Translations under genes and position numbers: made by a program | Origin: Sternotherus odoratus | Taxonomy: Eukaryota > Chordata > Testudines > Kinosternidae | DNA length: 64,000 nt | Reading direction: 5' to 3' | Assembly: GCA_032164245.1 (NCBI GenBank) | Contig: JAVMKO010000005.1 | Coordinates: 43,800,133 to 43,864,132, forward strand | The notes under the pieces: generated by a model | Databases searched by the model: none | Told to the model about the DNA's origin: nothing | The model's input: the letters and a program-made list of their open reading frames with translations, nothing else | Shown: positions 1 through 10,269 of the stretch, piece by piece | How positions within the stretch are numbered: the stretch's first letter is position 1 | How the letters are laid out: each line of letters opens with the position of its first letter

Positions 1-1171
1 CTGGTTAAAAGACAGGGAACAAAGGGTAGGAATAAATGGAACTTTTTCAGAATGGAGAGGGGTAACTAGTGGTGTTCCCCAAGGGTCAGTCCTGGGACCG
101 ATCCTATTCAACTTATTTATAAATGATTTGGAGGAAGGGGTAAACAGTGATGTGGCAAAGTTTAAAGACGATACTAAACTGCTCAAAGTAGTAAGGACCA
201 AAGCAGACTGTGAAGAACTTCAAAAAGATCTCACTAAACTAAGTGATTGGGCAACAAAATGGCAAATGAAATTTAATGTGGATAAATGTAAAGTAATGCA
301 CATTGGAAAAAATAACCCCAACTATACATACAATATGATGGGGGCTAATTTAGCTACAACCAATCAGGAAAAAGACCTGGGAGTCATTGTGGATAGTTCT
401 CTGAAGGCATCCACGCAGTGTGCAGTGGCAGTCAAAAAAGCAAACAGGATGTTAGGAAGCATTAAAAAAGGGATAGAGAATAAGTCGGAGAATATCTTAT
501 TGCCCTTATACAAATCCATGGTGCGCCCACATCTTGAATACTGCGTACAAATGTGGTCTCCTCATCTCAAAAAGGATATACTGGCACTAGAAAAGGTTCA
601 GAGAAGGGCAACTAAAATGATTAGGGGTTTGGAACGGGTCCCATATGAAGAGAGATTAAAGAGGCTAGGACTTTTTAGCTTGGAAAAGAGGAGACAAAGG
701 GGGGATATGATAGAGGTATATAAAATTATGAGTGGTGTGGAGGAAGTAAATAAGGAAAAGTTATTTACTTGTTCCCAAAATAGAAGAACTAGGGGCCACT
801 CAATGAAATTGGCGTGCAGCAGGTTTAAAACAAATAAAAGGAAGTTCTTCTTCACGCAGCGCACAGTCAACCTGTGGAACTCCTTACCTGAGGAGGCTGT
901 GAAGGCTAGGACTATAACAGGGTTTAAAAGAGAGCTGGATAAATTCATGGAGGCTAAGTCCATAAATGGCTATTAGCCGGGATGGGTAATGAATGGTGTC
1001 CCTAGCCTCTGTCTGTCAGAGGGGGGTGATGGATGGCAGGAGAGAGATCGCTCGATCATACCTGTTAGGTTCACTCACCCCGGGGCACCTGGCATTGGCC
1101 ACTGTCGGTAGACAGGATGCTGGGCTAGATGGACCTTTGGTCTGACCCAGTATGGCCGTTCTTATGTTCTT
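1..1171 (+). mobile_element. CR1 LINE, 3' part
   Basis: Non-LTR retrotransposon fragment cut by the window edge. It holds the C-terminal part of the reverse transcriptase frame and about 195 bp of 3' untranslated sequence. The 3' end carries the CR1-type tail (TGGACCTTTGGTCTGACCC then a CTTATGTTCTTA terminus). It abuts the leader of a retroviral remnant, so either CR1 inserted there or the retroviral 5' LTR was lost. Confidence 0.92.
2..976 (+). pseudogene. CR1 ORF2 reverse transcriptase, C-terminal half
   Basis: The frame is open from base 2 to the stop at 974-976, so the protein starts before the window. In order it shows RT block 4 (SGVPQGSVLGPILFNLFIND), the catalytic block, the thumb (KDLGVIVD, PLYKSMVRPHLEYC, RRATKMIRGL) and the C-terminal tail with RTVNLWNSLPEE. 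The catalytic box reads FKDD where CR1 normally has FADD; both aspartates remain. No internal stop occurs in 324 codons, so it is a fairly young copy, though probably dead through 5' truncation. CR1 RT performs target-primed reverse transcription. Confidence 0.9.
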
Positions 1172-1457
1172 AAGACGACTCCGTGATCACAACAGACCGA
1201 CCAGAGGAGGGAAAGTGTACACCAGGCCATTTTTGCCTGTCCTAACTCTCGATCCGGTCTGCGGTGATACCCGGAACGTTAAAGCGTGAGTCCCTACAAA
1301 TCAGGCAAGACCAGAGGTTTCTGGAGTTTGGTAGGCGCCTGGGAAACAGAGCGGTGTAAGTATCTCCATTACTCCCATTGTTAATTTGGTTGGTGATTTT
1401 AGTACTTTTGTATTAATTCGCCGTTTGTAGATTCCTTGTGAATCATTTGGTATAACA

Positions 1458-1740
1458 ATGAGATCGGGTCGCTCCCGAGTGGAAGATTCCGCCTTTCTCT
1501 TTGGTTGTATGTTACGTAACTTTGGTAAATTTGAGAGTGATTATGGTATTAAGATAACTGAGAATGATTTAATTAAGTTTTGTCAGTCAAAATAGACCAC
1601 ATTTGATCTTGGTTGGCCTGATTCCCGGTCCTTTAATGTCACCCTTACAATCAGGGTTCATAAGATGGTAATTAGAAATCAACACTAAAACCAGTTCCCC
1701 TATATTAAATAGTTTTAGCTGGTACAGCTTGTAAAAGTAA
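1458..1740 (+). pseudogene. retroviral gag matrix remnant
   Basis: From the ATG at 1458 the frame gives a matrix-like stretch matching that at 39277, including a LxKFCQ segment, a FDLGWPD motif and NQFPYI. These are hallmarks of the gammaretroviral matrix core. Codon 2 is Arg rather than the Gly needed for myristoylation. Several stops (TAG near 1593, TAA near 1687) break it. Inactive. Confidence 0.6.
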
Positions 1741-1747
1741 ACCTAAG

Positions 1748-2880
1748 ATGTGCCTGGTAAGGATAGTGAGAAAAAGATGTCCCTATGCCTTACCTGTGTC
1801 CTGTGTGGAGGAGTGTAACAATGAGGAAGTGTGCCTGTGTCTGTCAGAAGTATTAACCTGCCTATGGAGAAAGCTACCTCAGTCTCCAAGCAGTTGTCTG
1901 TGTGCTGGGACAAGGAAAGTAAAATCCCAAGCTGTGTGTCTAGTGAAAGAAGGTGCCTGTCAGCCTGTGATGAGTGAAAATAGTGGACTGTGTCAGAGTT
2001 GGTTTTGAATTCAGCTAATGCTCAGAAAAGTGATTTGGTTGTGTTACCTACTAACAGATTAACAACTTGTACCAGGAAGGAAGCAATTCCTAAACTGGTA
2101 TCTGGCAAAAGAAAGCATGATAACTCTAACCTCTTGTTCAGTAAGTCTGTGAATTTGCCTGAAAGGGGATTTTGTAAAAATCCGCCTGATAGGAAAAGGA
2201 TGATCATAAAATGTGAGTAAAGAATTTGGTTGCTCAGGAAAGTATTCCTTGGGAGCAAGCCCTAGATGAAGGGGGTAAAAACGGGATTTGTGAGTGGTGA
2301 ATTGTTTCCTAAAGAAGTTCCTGAGGGAAAAATGTGTAAGCAGTCTGCTGCAGTTAAAAAGTGTGAAAGTGATTTGAGTAGGGATAGCTTTGAGAAGGAA
2401 TTGGGACAGCCCTATAACCAAGTGGCTGTGTTTCACCAGTGATAACAAGATTGTTCAGGGAGGAATGTCCCCATGCTGATTCTGCAGGTAGACAGTCTGT
2501 GTCTCAGGCTCAGAAAGATAACTGGGTAGATGTATCTTCAGAGCAGGACAGCTGTGCAGTTAGTATCGTAGGTGGTATACCCTCATCTCTAGACACTTTG
2601 AATGCAACTTGTGGTCTCTGGGTAAAGAAAGAACAGAACTTTGAGACTAGCTGGTTAGTGAAAATGAATGATATCCCTTTAAGGTGTAATACAGCCTCAA
2701 AGCTTGCTTCTGTCTGTGAAGAGGCAGATTACATGGCTGAATGGGGGGAGAAGGACTTGCTAATGGCAGCTACGGTAGAAAAAAAAAATCCTCCAGATCA
2801 GCCAGGAAATTCTGTTAAGCAAGACGGGAGTAGAATTTAACCCTTCAGGGCAAGAAAGAAAAAGAGAAATAATTTTAGTA
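1748..2880 (+). pseudogene. unassigned retroelement coding remnant
   Basis: Three short frames (1748-2008, 1990-2220, 2439-2840) with many Cys, Ser, Val and Glu residues and phrases such as VDVSSEQD and CLVKEGACQPV. They resemble the poorly conserved internal region I associate with turtle SCAN-Gag LTR elements, but no catalytic domain is visible. The assignment is from memory and weak. It could equally be a low-complexity accessory region of the flanking retrovirus. Confidence 0.3.
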
Positions 2881-3649
2881 AAAACAAGAAAATGTTTTAG
2901 TGTCTTTAAAATGTCTGTAAATAAATCCTTATGATAAGTAATCCAAGCACAGAGATTATTAACTTGCAAGTATGTGGCAATAGATAGTTTGGTTGAATTT
3001 GTTAAGTGTAAATATATATATTTTAAATAATAACTAATTCCCTTAGAAAGGGTGGAGATATGTATGTTTGTTTGTTTTTTGGTCTTTCAGAAAAATCAAA
3101 GAAAGCTGATGCCAGCTAACAAACTATGCACTTACTGGCACAATAAGAATTGTATTTTATGTTCTATGTTTGTCTTAGAATGTTTTGTCAATATGGCCAA
3201 AACTGTGTTTGTGATAAATTGTACATAAGGCAATATACTTCAGAATTGAAATATAGATATTTGTTTATTCAATTTGTAATATAAAATTGTTTTTACTATT
3301 ATTAAACAATGTCAAGGTTTAAATATACTTGTTATAATTTCACTAGCTAAGATCAATGTGAACAATAATTTTCAATTGAAATTAAATACCAATAGACTTT
3401 GGAAGCATTAACATGACAAGTTAACTCACTCCTCAAATTGCACATAGAATTCTTCTGACTATCCCCAGATTTCTAGCCAGAGGGCGAGGGAAGGAAAAAA
3501 GCTATTAGACACCAGAGGTACCAAGTGGCCTCCTCAACAGTTGGTATGCTTGTCCTGTTCTGTTACTCCAAAGCTCTGTAATTCAGTTATTTTTATTATA
3601 AAAGTGTATGTAAAACTAAAGTACTGTATAAAAACAATGTAAGATAAAG

Positions 3650-3652
<3 letters not shown>

Positions 3653-3688
<36 letters not shown>

Positions 3689-3690
3689 GG
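3653..3690. repeat. (TG)n(GA)n microsatellite
   Basis: A run of TG dinucleotides followed directly by GA dinucleotides. Simple repeat in AT-rich intronic sequence. Confidence 0.9.
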
Positions 3691-4029
3691 CTAAAATGCT
3701 CACTCAGTTGTAAAGTTTGTAACACTGCCAAGTATTAATGAAATGTGTTAGGTTTTTTTCTTACTCACAGGTAAAGAATACATTACCTAACGATCCTAAA
3801 CAGCCTTGCCACACCTTGGGACTGATGTTTTACATTGTAAAAGGATTTGCCTGTCATATCAGCAATTCAATCGAAAGGAGTCACAAAGTCCATCCAGAAA
3901 CCGGCCCTGAGCTGTCTTTCTTTTTGAGAAGCTTCAAATTAACTTTTCTGAACTGCCATCCTGTGTATAGCATTTCCTACCAAAAGAGCAAATGCTTAGA
4001 CTGTGGACAAATATCTCTTAAATGATTTT

Positions 4030-4640
4030 ATCCCTAGGTATGGGTACCCAAGACAAAGACTTAAACCATGGGTCTTATTTTACAGAAAGAGCTTTTCAGC
4101 AAGTTATAAGTGCCTTGAAAGTTCAGTAGAAGTGCCACACACCTTGGCACCTGCAATCTAATGGCCAGGTTAAAAGGACAAATATGCAAAGACACTGGTC
4201 TTAACTGGATAAATGCATTACCCCTTGTGCTGCACAATCTCCATGACACTCCTAGAGGTCAAATTAAGTTATCACCTTTTGAACTACTTTTTGGCAGGCC
4301 TTCCTCAGTTTACTTAGTCAAATATTCCATGACTACTGATTTGGTGCTTGAAAAAGCAGGACTAACTTTTTTTGTTTTACAGCTCCAGAGACAGGCTAAC
4401 TCTCTCCACAGATATGAGACTGCTTTTAAATGTAAAAGCACACCCGATAGAACTGGTTCTTGAGTCTTTGTTAAAGCCTACAAGGAAGTTCTGCTCCAGC
4501 CCCTGTGAAAAGGACCATACTGGGTGCCTGGGCCGCCCCAACCATCATCAAGGTGGCAGAAAAGGAAGCCTAAATTCACCACGCCTGATGCAAGCATGCC
4601 CTTTTCCCAGGCCTCCACCCTCAACGGACCAGAATAAGAA
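4030..4640 (+). pseudogene. class I retroviral integrase remnant (core to C-terminus)
   Basis: Translation in shifting frames shows the integrase core: a TQDKD..HGSYFT block (second catalytic Asp region), HTPWHLQSNGQVKR (catalytic Glu region; the usual VER is VKR), then NWINALPLVLHNL, TPRGQIKLSPFELLFGRP and a C-terminal KAYKEVL..PLWKGPYWV block. This arrangement is typical of gamma-like retroviral integrases. The frame changes at least twice and contains stops. Inactive. Confidence 0.75.
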
Positions 4641-5479
4641 GTAGACAACAGCGGGGCAACCAAAGCCCTAGCAACTGGAGAGAGGACGAAGAAGAACCCT
4701 GAAGAAAAGTGGCTAGCGAAGACCGTGCCGAGTCTCAGCCTGAAGATAAAATTAAAAAGGACTTAATAATGTTTATCAAATTGAAGTATTAATCAATTTT
4801 AAGTTATTAATCTTGTTTTAGATTAAGCAAGATTTATTTCATGAGTATAATGTTTTTTTATTAGATATTCCCAGAAAGTCAAAACCTGTATTTTGAAAAA
4901 TAGAAGTGATTGTTGAGTGTGTACTTAGTCCTTAGTAGATGCAAAATCAACTTCAATGGTACAGCACAGCCTCAAATGTCATGGCCCTGCCTAACGCTAA
5001 CTTGTGTAGAGTCTTTTTAATAGAAGTCACTTAGTATTTTGTGACAAGTATTTTATCCTGGTTGGATAAAAATGGAGCTTCCACCAGTAAATTAGCACTT
5101 TTGGAACATATTAAGTATGTAAAGCTACAGTCTATCATGTATTACCCTGCAACTAAACGGGTTCATGTTACTTAGCTTAACTGAAATCACCTACTCAAAT
5201 TTGCTCCCAAGACTCTTCAATATTCAAAATGTTTGTTTAAAAGACAAACCAAGCAATTAATCTCAGTGAGAATCTATCCTGAAACAAGTGGGCAAGTCAA
5301 AATGGCCTGAAACATAATGTTAGCTGCCCAAAGAGGAATAAGAAATGCTATGTCTTTGCAAATATCTACCTCAATACCCCAATACTGGGTGTGCCTAAAC
5401 TGAATAGTACCTATAAATTGGTGCATAATTTAAAAACTAAAAGTAATTTGCTTTTAAAATATAAAATAAATTATCTTTT

Positions 5480-5492
5480 AAAGAGGAGGGAT
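5480..5492 (+). other. polypurine tract of the class I retrovirus
   Basis: AAAGAGGAGGGAT lies immediately before the LTR start, as expected for the plus-strand primer. Confidence 0.7.
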
Positions 5493-5968
5493 TGTTGGAA
5501 TAACGCAATTTAGAAACAACTGTATTATGAATGTTGTGTAGTATGATTTTAAAAACTGTCTCAAACTGTACTTTCACTCCCTGTATATGAACTCTCAACC
5601 TCTAGCCTGGCATGCATCTTAAACTCATGTTTACCCTGCCATAGCTGTGCAGGAGTCATAGTGTCTGAGTACCCCTAAGAGTCCTGGCCTCCTGTTTACC
5701 CGACATGTAAATGGCATAGAACAATGGATGTGATAGCCATTAAGTGTTATCACCTGTGTAAGTGTATTGAAAGCCCCCCTCCCTTATTCACACCTGAGTA
5801 TAAGAAAGGCCTCAGCCTTGCATGGAGCTGAGCCAGTTGTTTGGGTAATAACCCCTCTGACTCCTATTGCTTGCAATAAATCTTGTTTTCCAGAAATCTA
5901 CTGAGTAATGCCTGTTCTTTGAGAGTATATTGGGATTGAGCTCCAAAGGTAAAGGAGTTTTTGCAACA
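5493..5968 (+). mobile_element. 3' LTR of class I retrovirus (476 bp)
   Basis: Starts TGTTGGAAT and ends GCAACA, giving TGTTG/CAACA terminal inverted repeats. It follows the purine tract. AATAAA near 5875 is a likely polyadenylation signal in R. There is no partner 5' LTR in the window. Confidence 0.8.
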
Positions 5969-6670
5969 ATATGTATCTTTCCACCAACACTCTCTTTTCT
6001 TTTTTTAATAAATTTTAGTTTAATTAATAAGAATTGACTATAAGCATGTATTTTGGGTAAGATCTAAGTTATAATTGGAGCTGAGTGTGTGGCTGATCCT
6101 TTGGGATTGGAAGAACCTTTTCTTTTATATGATGAGATAAGATTTTCAGTAATTATCATCATATTTGAGTTGTGTGTCTGGATGGAAGCCTGAGGCTGGA
6201 TAAAGTTAAGGGAACTGCAGTATTTGGACTTCTAAAGGGCTTGTCTTCACTAGGCTGGGGAGGGGTCGATCTTTTGGTGATCGATTTATCGCGTCTTGTC
6301 GAGACGCGATAAATCGATCGCCAGCAACTCCCCCGTTGACTCCGGAAGTGCAGCTCACCAAAAGGCGCAAGCTGGAATCGATGGGGGACCATGCCGCTGA
6401 CCGCTGCCGCCGTGAGGATGGCAGGTAAGTCGGCTGTAAAGACACCGATTTCTTTCAGCTACGTTATTAACATAGCTGAAACTATGTATCTACAGTCGAT
6501 CTCCCTCCCTAGTGGAGACCAGCCCAAAGTGAGGTAATACAGAAGCTGTTTTGTGCTGGCTTGGTAAATCTCAGTATTGCAATATCCATCAGCTATTGGG
6601 GTTTGTCTGTCCTATCCTGTTTGTAGTTCACCCTAATTGAGTGATGTCAGCTGGCTCCCACAAGCAGCGT
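5969..6670 (+). mobile_element. 3' portion of a gypsy-type LTR
   Basis: Resembles the downstream half of the solo LTRs at 30275 and 46411 (AAGATCT..., CTGATCCTTTGGGATTGG, AGAACCTTTTC segments) and ends GTTGTCACA. Its 5' half is missing, cut at the retroviral LTR end. It is interrupted by the MITE at 6238-6524. Confidence 0.6.
6238..6524. mobile_element. palindromic CpG-rich MITE, copy 1
   Basis: Short non-autonomous DNA transposon with imperfect terminal repeats (GGCTTGTCTTCACTA / TAGTGGAGACCAGCC) and internal palindromes (CGCGATAAATCGATCG around 6305). It is flanked by AAAG on the left and CAAAG on the right. The second copy at 33321-33629 has the same layout and settles the boundaries. No coding capacity. 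Confidence 0.75.
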
Positions 6671-6674
6671 TGTC

Positions 6675-6990
6675 ACATCCCCGAAACATATAGAATTAAA
6701 TTTAGGAATCATAAAAGGGATATTGGGATGAATAATGGGGAATATGTAAACAATATGAAAGATTTGTTGGGATAATCTGTGAGGGGTAAAGAGATGGCAA
6801 GTTTTGAAGGAATGCTTGATCTTGTTGCTCAAGAGCATTTCTTGATCATACGTAAGGCCGAAGTAAAGCATTTAAGACAAAAATGTAAAGACTGTGGATG
6901 CGATGGCAGTTTTAGCTGAAGCTTTTGAACAGACTCAGGCTACTGAGGGCAGGCCACAGAAAGCGGGGTTTAAAACTGGTGAGAAGCTGT
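6675..6990 (+). pseudogene. SCAN-like gag fragment of an LTR element
   Basis: Contains a segment starting SFEGMLDLVAQEHFL that parallels the intact-frame stretch at 9241-9330, plus a downstream LAEAFEQTQ-like piece. In sibling elements this is the second half of the SCAN-like capsid. Frameshifts and stops are present, and the fragment runs directly into another LTR at about 7000, so most of the element is deleted. Confidence 0.6.
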
Positions 6991-6999
6991 TACAATAAT

Positions 7000-7791
7000 G
7001 TTATAGGTTATAATTTCATGTATATAGTGTTCTTCCACTAGGAGACAAAGGGCTCCCGCCTTACACAAAAGCTACATCAGGAAGTAGAGTGACATCATTG
7101 TGGTTCTCCTCTGCCCTCCCCCCCAGACACTGGGAAACACCTGGAAGCAAGAACTGAACTGGGTAAGAAGGGTTGAGCCCAAGCTGGAAGAGCGTCTAGC
7201 TTGTAAATAATAATACCTGAGGTCTCAAGTTGGAGACCAGTACAGCTGTCTTGCCAGACTTTCTGTAATCTGCCTGCAACAATATCTAGGACAAGAAATG
7301 ATTATTTATAACCAATTTCTTTAGTGAAACAAGCTTAGTTTGCAAGTTTGGTTTTATTTGCTTAGTAATCTGCTTTGTTCTGTTAGCTACCTCTTTAACC
7401 CCTTAAAATTCACCTTTTTGTAGTAAATGAACTTATTTCTTGTTATAATATAACCCAGTTTATGCAATTCATAATTGGGGGAGTAAGAGGCTGTGCATAC
7501 CTTCCTCCACATTGAAAGAAGTGGTGGATTTCATAATATATCTTTGCATCTGCATTTAAAGGGAGGTGGACACCAGAATGCTGGGGCAAGTCCCTTAAAC
7601 TGAGCCTTCCCAGAACTGATCTCAGTGTCTGTTTCGTTCTGCAGTTGGGTGTGGCCCTGCCTGCCTCTTGCTGGAGGAGGCTTGCCTGGCTCAGCAAGAC
7701 AGGTAAAAAGGGTGCCCAGGCTGGCATAACAGGCAGGCTCAGGAGTATGTCAGCACCTTAGGTGGCATCCTAATGGGTCCAACCTGTCACA
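7000..7791 (+). mobile_element. LTR of a SCAN-Gag gypsy element (5' truncated)
   Basis: Shares the TTATAGGTTATAATTTCAT block with the LTR at 36533 and ends AACCTGTCACA, immediately followed by a primer-site-like sequence and gag. It acts as the 5' LTR of the element running to about 16600. Its own start is missing, replaced by the gag fragment on the left. Confidence 0.65.
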
Positions 7792-7792
7792 G

Positions 7793-7811
7793 TGGGATAG
7801 TCAAGCAGGAT
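7793..7811 (+). other. degenerate tRNA-Ser primer binding site
   Basis: TGGGATAGTCAAGCAGGAT follows the LTR end with a one-base spacer. It matches the complement of the tRNA-Ser 3' end (TGGCGTAGTCGGCAGGAT) with one inserted base and substitutions, mostly G to A. The same primer type is used by the element at 57160. Confidence 0.5.
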
Positions 7812-8611
7812 AGTGTGCACAACTTATTGCCCTGAAACATGGGTGGTGATTTTAAGTGAGTTTTAAGTGTGGTGGCTAGAGAACAGACAAATTGGGTACT
7901 GGTTTGTTATTTTCTATTTGCTTATTTTGGGCAAGAGAAGTAGGGACAGGAAAAACAAAACAAAAAAAGAGTGAAAGTGGAACTACCAAAAAGCTGGAGC
8001 ACTTCAGGTTTCAGGCAGATGTGAGGGAGAAAGAACATAAAGGACAGATGGAATTTAAGCAGAAGGAAATTGAGGCAGAAAGCTGACCACGAGAGAGCCA
8101 TGGAAATCCAGGATCAAGCCCTGGAGTTGAAAGACAAAGGAAATGAGCCCCAAAAGCAAGCCATGGAACAGATAGACAAAGAAATGAAGCATGAACTGGT
8201 TGTAATAGAGTGGAGGAGACAGAACCCCCACACCAGGGGGCTCCACCTCTCCAAAAATCCACAAGTGGGAGTGGTTCTATTCAGCATACAAAGAGTCTGG
8301 TGACATTGCTGAATATTTCACCACTTCTGGGAGACTGTGTATGCCCCATGTGATTCCTGAGGATCAGAAGATGGCCACTTTGATTGTAAAATTGACTGGA
8401 AGAACTCTGGATATAGTCAATAAGATGCTAATGGGTGATGCTTCCAACTGTAGTAAATTTAAGGACTTGGTTTTGAAACTGTTTCAGATTACACCTGAAA
8501 AGTATAGAGTAAAATTTAGAAGCCTTGAGACAGGGGCTGGATTAATTAATGTGGCTCATGTGAACCAGATCAGAGATTTACTGGATAAGTGGGTGAGGGG
8601 AAAAGGTATTA

Positions 8612-9235
8612 CAGTAAAACCTCCATTTAACGGACTAATTCGGGCGAGGGGATGTCGGTTAAATCAAAAAGTCCGTTATTTAATAATAAAAAAAACCCGA
8701 GCTGCCGGAGCAGCAGCCCGCCCGCCACAGGGTCGGGGCGGCAGCTCTGCAGCCCGCCCGCTGATGGGACCCGGGTGGCAGCTGGGAGCCGTCAGCCAGC
8801 CCGCCCGGGTCCTGGCTGCTGGGACCCGGGCGGCAGCCGGGAACTGGCAGCCCACCCACTGGCGGGACTCGGGCCCGCCCGCAGGTAGGACCCGGGCAGG
8901 AGCCGGCAGCCAGCCCGCCCGCTTGCGGGACTCAGGCGGGAGCCAGGAGCCGGCAGCCCGCCCGCTGGCGCGACTCAGGCGGGAGCCAGGAGCCCGCCCG
9001 CTGCCGTGACTCGGGCGGGAGCCGGGAGCCGGCAGCCAGCCCACCTGCTGCCTGGACCCGGGCGGCAGCCGGGAGCCGGCAGCCAGCCCGCCCACTGCCT
9101 GGACCCAGGTGGTAGCCGGGAGCCGGCAGCCAGCCCGCAAGAAATGGATTTCGGATGCATCAGACTTGCTCAGAAATTTTGTCCGTTGCATCCGAAGTCC
9201 GTTAAATCGAGGTCCGTTAAATCGAGGGTTTACTG
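8612..9235. mobile_element. TA-flanked Tigger/pogo-like MITE with GC-rich minisatellite
   Basis: Terminal inverted repeats begin CAGTAAAACCTCCATTTAAC on the left and end with the complement of CAGTAAACCCTCGATTTAAC on the right. TA dinucleotides at 8610-8611 and 9236-9237 are the target duplication, typical of Tc1/mariner-pogo transposons. The right repeat contains GTCCGTTAAATCGAG twice in tandem. The interior is nearly all GC-rich tandem repeat. No transposase. It interrupts gag, and the gag frame is open on both sides. Confidence 0.85.
8691..9145. repeat. GC-rich minisatellite inside MITE
   Basis: Degenerate repeats of a unit around 40-50 bp built on GACCCGGGCGGCAGCCGGGA and GCCGGCAGCCAGCCCGCCCG. 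Long frames on both strands here (for example 8676-9278 minus, 8652-8888 plus) are by-products of the repeat, rich in Pro, Arg, Ala and Gly, and are not genes. Confidence 0.85.
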
Positions 9236-9740
9236 TACAAACTTTGAAGGAATGTGTGATTTGGTTGCTCAGGAACAATTCCTGGATATGTCTAATGATG
9301 ATGTAAAACAGTGTTTATGGGATTAAAAGTTAGACATGGTTGATGAACTTGCAGTTTTTGCAGATAAATTTGAGCAATCCCAGGAACCTAGTAGGAATAA
9401 AATCACAGGCAGAGGGGTTCAAGTCTGGTGGGAAACAAGGTCCCTGGTTTACCCCTGCAAAGAAAGAGAGTGGATGGAAGGCTGGATACTCACCTCCCCA
9501 AGTTCACTCCTCCAGTCCTCCTCCCAAATCTCCTGTAAAAGCAGAAGAGCCCAGGAGGTGCTATCATTGTAATTCCACTGAGCACCTGAGAAATAAATGC
9601 CCTGGGCTGAGTGGGAACAGGCAGCAGGAAACTCACGAAAATGCTGCTACCCAGAACACAGACACACCTCAGGCAGTTGCCACTTATCACGTAGGATTAG
9701 GATGCCACTGCACAGCCAGGCAGAAAGCACCTTAAAGCTG

Positions 9741-9910
9741 TCAAACTAAATGGCAGAGATCTCCCTGCATGGAACGATATGGGTGCAGAAATTTCTGTAG
9801 TCAGAAGAGACCTGGTTCAGGAGAAAGACATACTGCCAGGACAGATGGCAGAGCTTTTATTAGTAGGTGGTCACAAAATTCTTGTGTCTTTGGTTAAAGT
9901 GCACATGGAA
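9741..9910 (+). pseudogene. aspartic protease start of the SCAN-Gag element, cut by DIRS
   Basis: Translation shows AVKLNGRDLPAW followed by NDMGAEISVV. The active-site motif of retropepsins is D[TS]G; here it reads DMG. LLVGGHKILVSLVKV follows as the expected beta strands. The frame then meets the DIRS insertion at 9911. Inactive. Confidence 0.65.
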
Positions 9911-10124
9911 AACAAAGTTACTTACCTGTAACTGTTGTTCTTCGAGATGTGTTGCTCACATCCATTCCACTATAGGTTAGGTACGCGCAGCGTGCCTGGT
10001 TGCCGGGTAGATTTTCCCCTAGCTGCAGACTGGGTGAGCAGGGAGCCCCCTGGAGTGGCGCCACTGCGGCACTCTATAAGTACCCCTGCGACACAGTCTG
10101 GCCCTCAGTTCCTTCTTTGCCGGC
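9911..10124. repeat. DIRS inverted terminal repeat (left on + strand; 3' end of element)
   Basis: From 9962 to 10121 it is the reverse complement of 15587 to about 15745 with a single difference noted (TTTGCCG against TTTACCG). The outer 50 bases differ between the two ends and each is complementary to one half of the internal complementary region. Confidence 0.93.
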
Positions 10125-10155
10125 TAAACCGACAGTGGGGAAGGAGGGTGGGTTT

Positions 10156-10252
10156 GGAATGGATGTGAGCAACACATCTCGAAGAACAACAGTTACAGGT
10201 AAGTAACTTTGTTTTCTTCTTCGAGTGATTGCTCACATGCATTCCACTATAG
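10156..10252. other. DIRS internal complementary region (circle junction)
   Basis: The first half (from GGAATGGATGTGAGCAACAC to GTAAGTAACTTTG) is the reverse complement of the left end 9911-9974. The second half (TTCTTCTTCGAGTGATTGC to CCACTATAGG) is the reverse complement of the right end around 15733-15773. It thus stores both element ends head to tail, as in DIRS1, where it templates the ends during circle formation. Confidence 0.9.
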
Positions 10253-10269
10253 GTGACTGCAAGCAATAC

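Larger units (their letters stand above)
1172..5968 (+). mobile_element. degenerate class I (gamma-like) endogenous retrovirus without 5' LTR
   Basis: Begins with a leader resembling that of the better preserved retrovirus at 38040-39276, then a decayed gag matrix start (1458), a long stretch of unassigned remnant, an integrase remnant (about 4030-4640), a purine tract and a 3' LTR (5493-5968). RT and env could not be recognised. The middle (2880-4030) is AT-rich and may include foreign insertions. The CR1 end sits where the 5' LTR and primer site should be. Confidence 0.65.
7892..9735 (+). pseudogene. gag of SCAN-type gypsy element, split by a MITE
   Basis: The N-terminal part (7892-8260) encodes a charged coiled coil (HFRFQADVREKEHK...). 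A SCAN-like capsid follows: QKMATLIVKLTGRTLDIVNK, FKDLVLKLFQITPEKYRVKF, VNQIRDLLDKWV at 8340-8611. The frame resumes after the MITE at 9238 (NFEGMCDLVAQEQFL, DDVKQCLWD). A CCHC knuckle (CYHCNSTEHLRNKC) lies at about 9559-9600. There are stops after 8084 and 9325 and frame changes. SCAN-like Gag forms the particle shell; the knuckle binds RNA. Decayed, not functional. Confidence 0.75.

Noticed and set aside
8676..9278. 200-codon minus-strand frame rich in Gly, Pro, Ser and Arg
   Set aside because: Translation of the GC-rich minisatellite in a MITE.
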